11,171 nt of DNA from Dissophora ornata (taxonomy: Eukaryota > Mortierellomycota > Mortierellomycetes > Mortierellales > Mortierellaceae). The stretch covers positions 1 through 11,171 of the forward strand of contig MU617431.1 of assembly GCA_025201705.1 (NCBI GenBank). The letters are read 5' to 3'. Positions 10,815 to 11,171 of this stretch are shown here, in pieces (within the stretch, counting starts at the first letter, position 1; each line of letters opens with the position of its first letter). The notes under the pieces were generated by a model that saw only the letters and a program-made list of their open reading frames with translations, made no database searches and was not told the DNA's origin. Both the position numbers and the translations under genes were made by a program.

Positions 10815-10890
10815 CATGCCATGGTCTACGGCGAATACCCCCCACGATGAGGTAGGCAACAGAGGCACTACCCATGATCATGTCAAGAAC
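10815..10890 (+). repeat. Diverged direct repeat, copy A
   Basis: It begins CATGCCATGGTCTACG; the first 25 nt match copy B (from 10905) at 23 positions. Its end (10860-10888, CAGAGGCACTAC...) matches copy B's end (10991-11019) at about 22 of 29 positions. Copy A lacks about 40 nt present in the middle of copy B. Confidence 0.75.
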
Positions 10891-10904
10891 ACTATGTAGA
10901 ACAT

Positions 10905-11020
10905 CATGCCATGGTCTACGTTGAATACCTCACAAGTGTGGCGCAGAGCATTATCCCCGAAGGTTCGCTCACACTTGCTTCGTAAAGTATCAGAGACACT
11001 ACACATGGACATGTTGAGGC
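10905..11020 (+). repeat. Diverged direct repeat, copy B
   Basis: The second copy starts exactly 90 nt after the first and is longer in the middle. From the ATG at 10906 a plus-strand frame stays open for 88 codons to the window edge; the matching ATG of copy A (10816) lies in the same frame but reaches TAG at 10897-10899. Both begin with codons for MPWST. This could be part of a repeat-family element or a gene fragment; no family is recognised. Confidence 0.7.
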
Positions 11021-11171
11021 AGCAGCCTAGCTCAGCTACCGGTCAGTCAAGGAGGGCTTGTAGGGTTTGGGGGGAACTGATCCTGGCTGCCTTTCTGCTG
11101 GGTCAGTCGACCCAGCTTGCAGCGAGAACACTTCATCCACTCTCACTCTGCGACCGCGAGTGCAGGATTCC

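Overview
The window reads as nuclear DNA of an early-diverging filamentous fungus, probably Mortierellomycota or another Mucoromycota lineage. The evidence is short GT-AG introns (77-118 nt, one of 348 nt), compact head-to-head gene pairs, fungal-type cytochrome c heme lyase and Rex4 sequences, and a bacterial-type mitochondrial uL11 next to a eukaryotic-type uL16. The phylum call is inferred from protein style and cannot be proven here. I see no prokaryotic operon, CRISPR array, virus or complete transposon.

Layout: (1) 46-3708, minus strand, a six-exon gene for a YEATS2-like chromatin protein. It has an N-terminal helix, a C2H2 finger, a YEATS domain and a C-terminal histone fold. (2) 3709-4083, a divergent promoter. 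(3) 4084-5316, plus strand, three exons, Rex4-type DEDDh exonuclease. (4) 5399-6213, minus strand, a four-exon gene for a small JTB-like membrane protein. Its exons are short, and I assembled it by reading splice sites and phases; it is tail-to-tail with REX4, 82 nt apart. (5) 6214-6371, a 158-nt divergent promoter with a CACGTG box almost at its centre. (6) 6372-6824, plus strand, intronless mitochondrial ribosomal protein uL11m. (7) 7227-8136, plus strand, three exons, cytochrome c heme lyase. (8) 8137-9076, a long gap with no gene I can name. (9) 9077-10081, plus strand, two exons, cytosolic ribosomal protein uL16 (RPL10), with a large intron. (10) 10082-11171, simple-sequence tracts and a diverged duplicated segment.

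Functionally the genes are mostly housekeeping and fall into three themes: ribosome and translation (REX4 in rRNA processing, uL16 in the cytosolic large subunit, uL11m in the mitochondrial large subunit), respiration (heme lyase), and histone acylation reading (YEATS2-like). Both head-to-head promoters carry ATCACGTG, a Cbf1/bHLH-type site, which is the main hint of shared regulation. I do not see a clearly new biological system. The most useful results are the two reconstructed multi-exon genes (YEATS2-like and JTB-like), the shared promoter motif, and a possible structured RNA in the uL16 intron.
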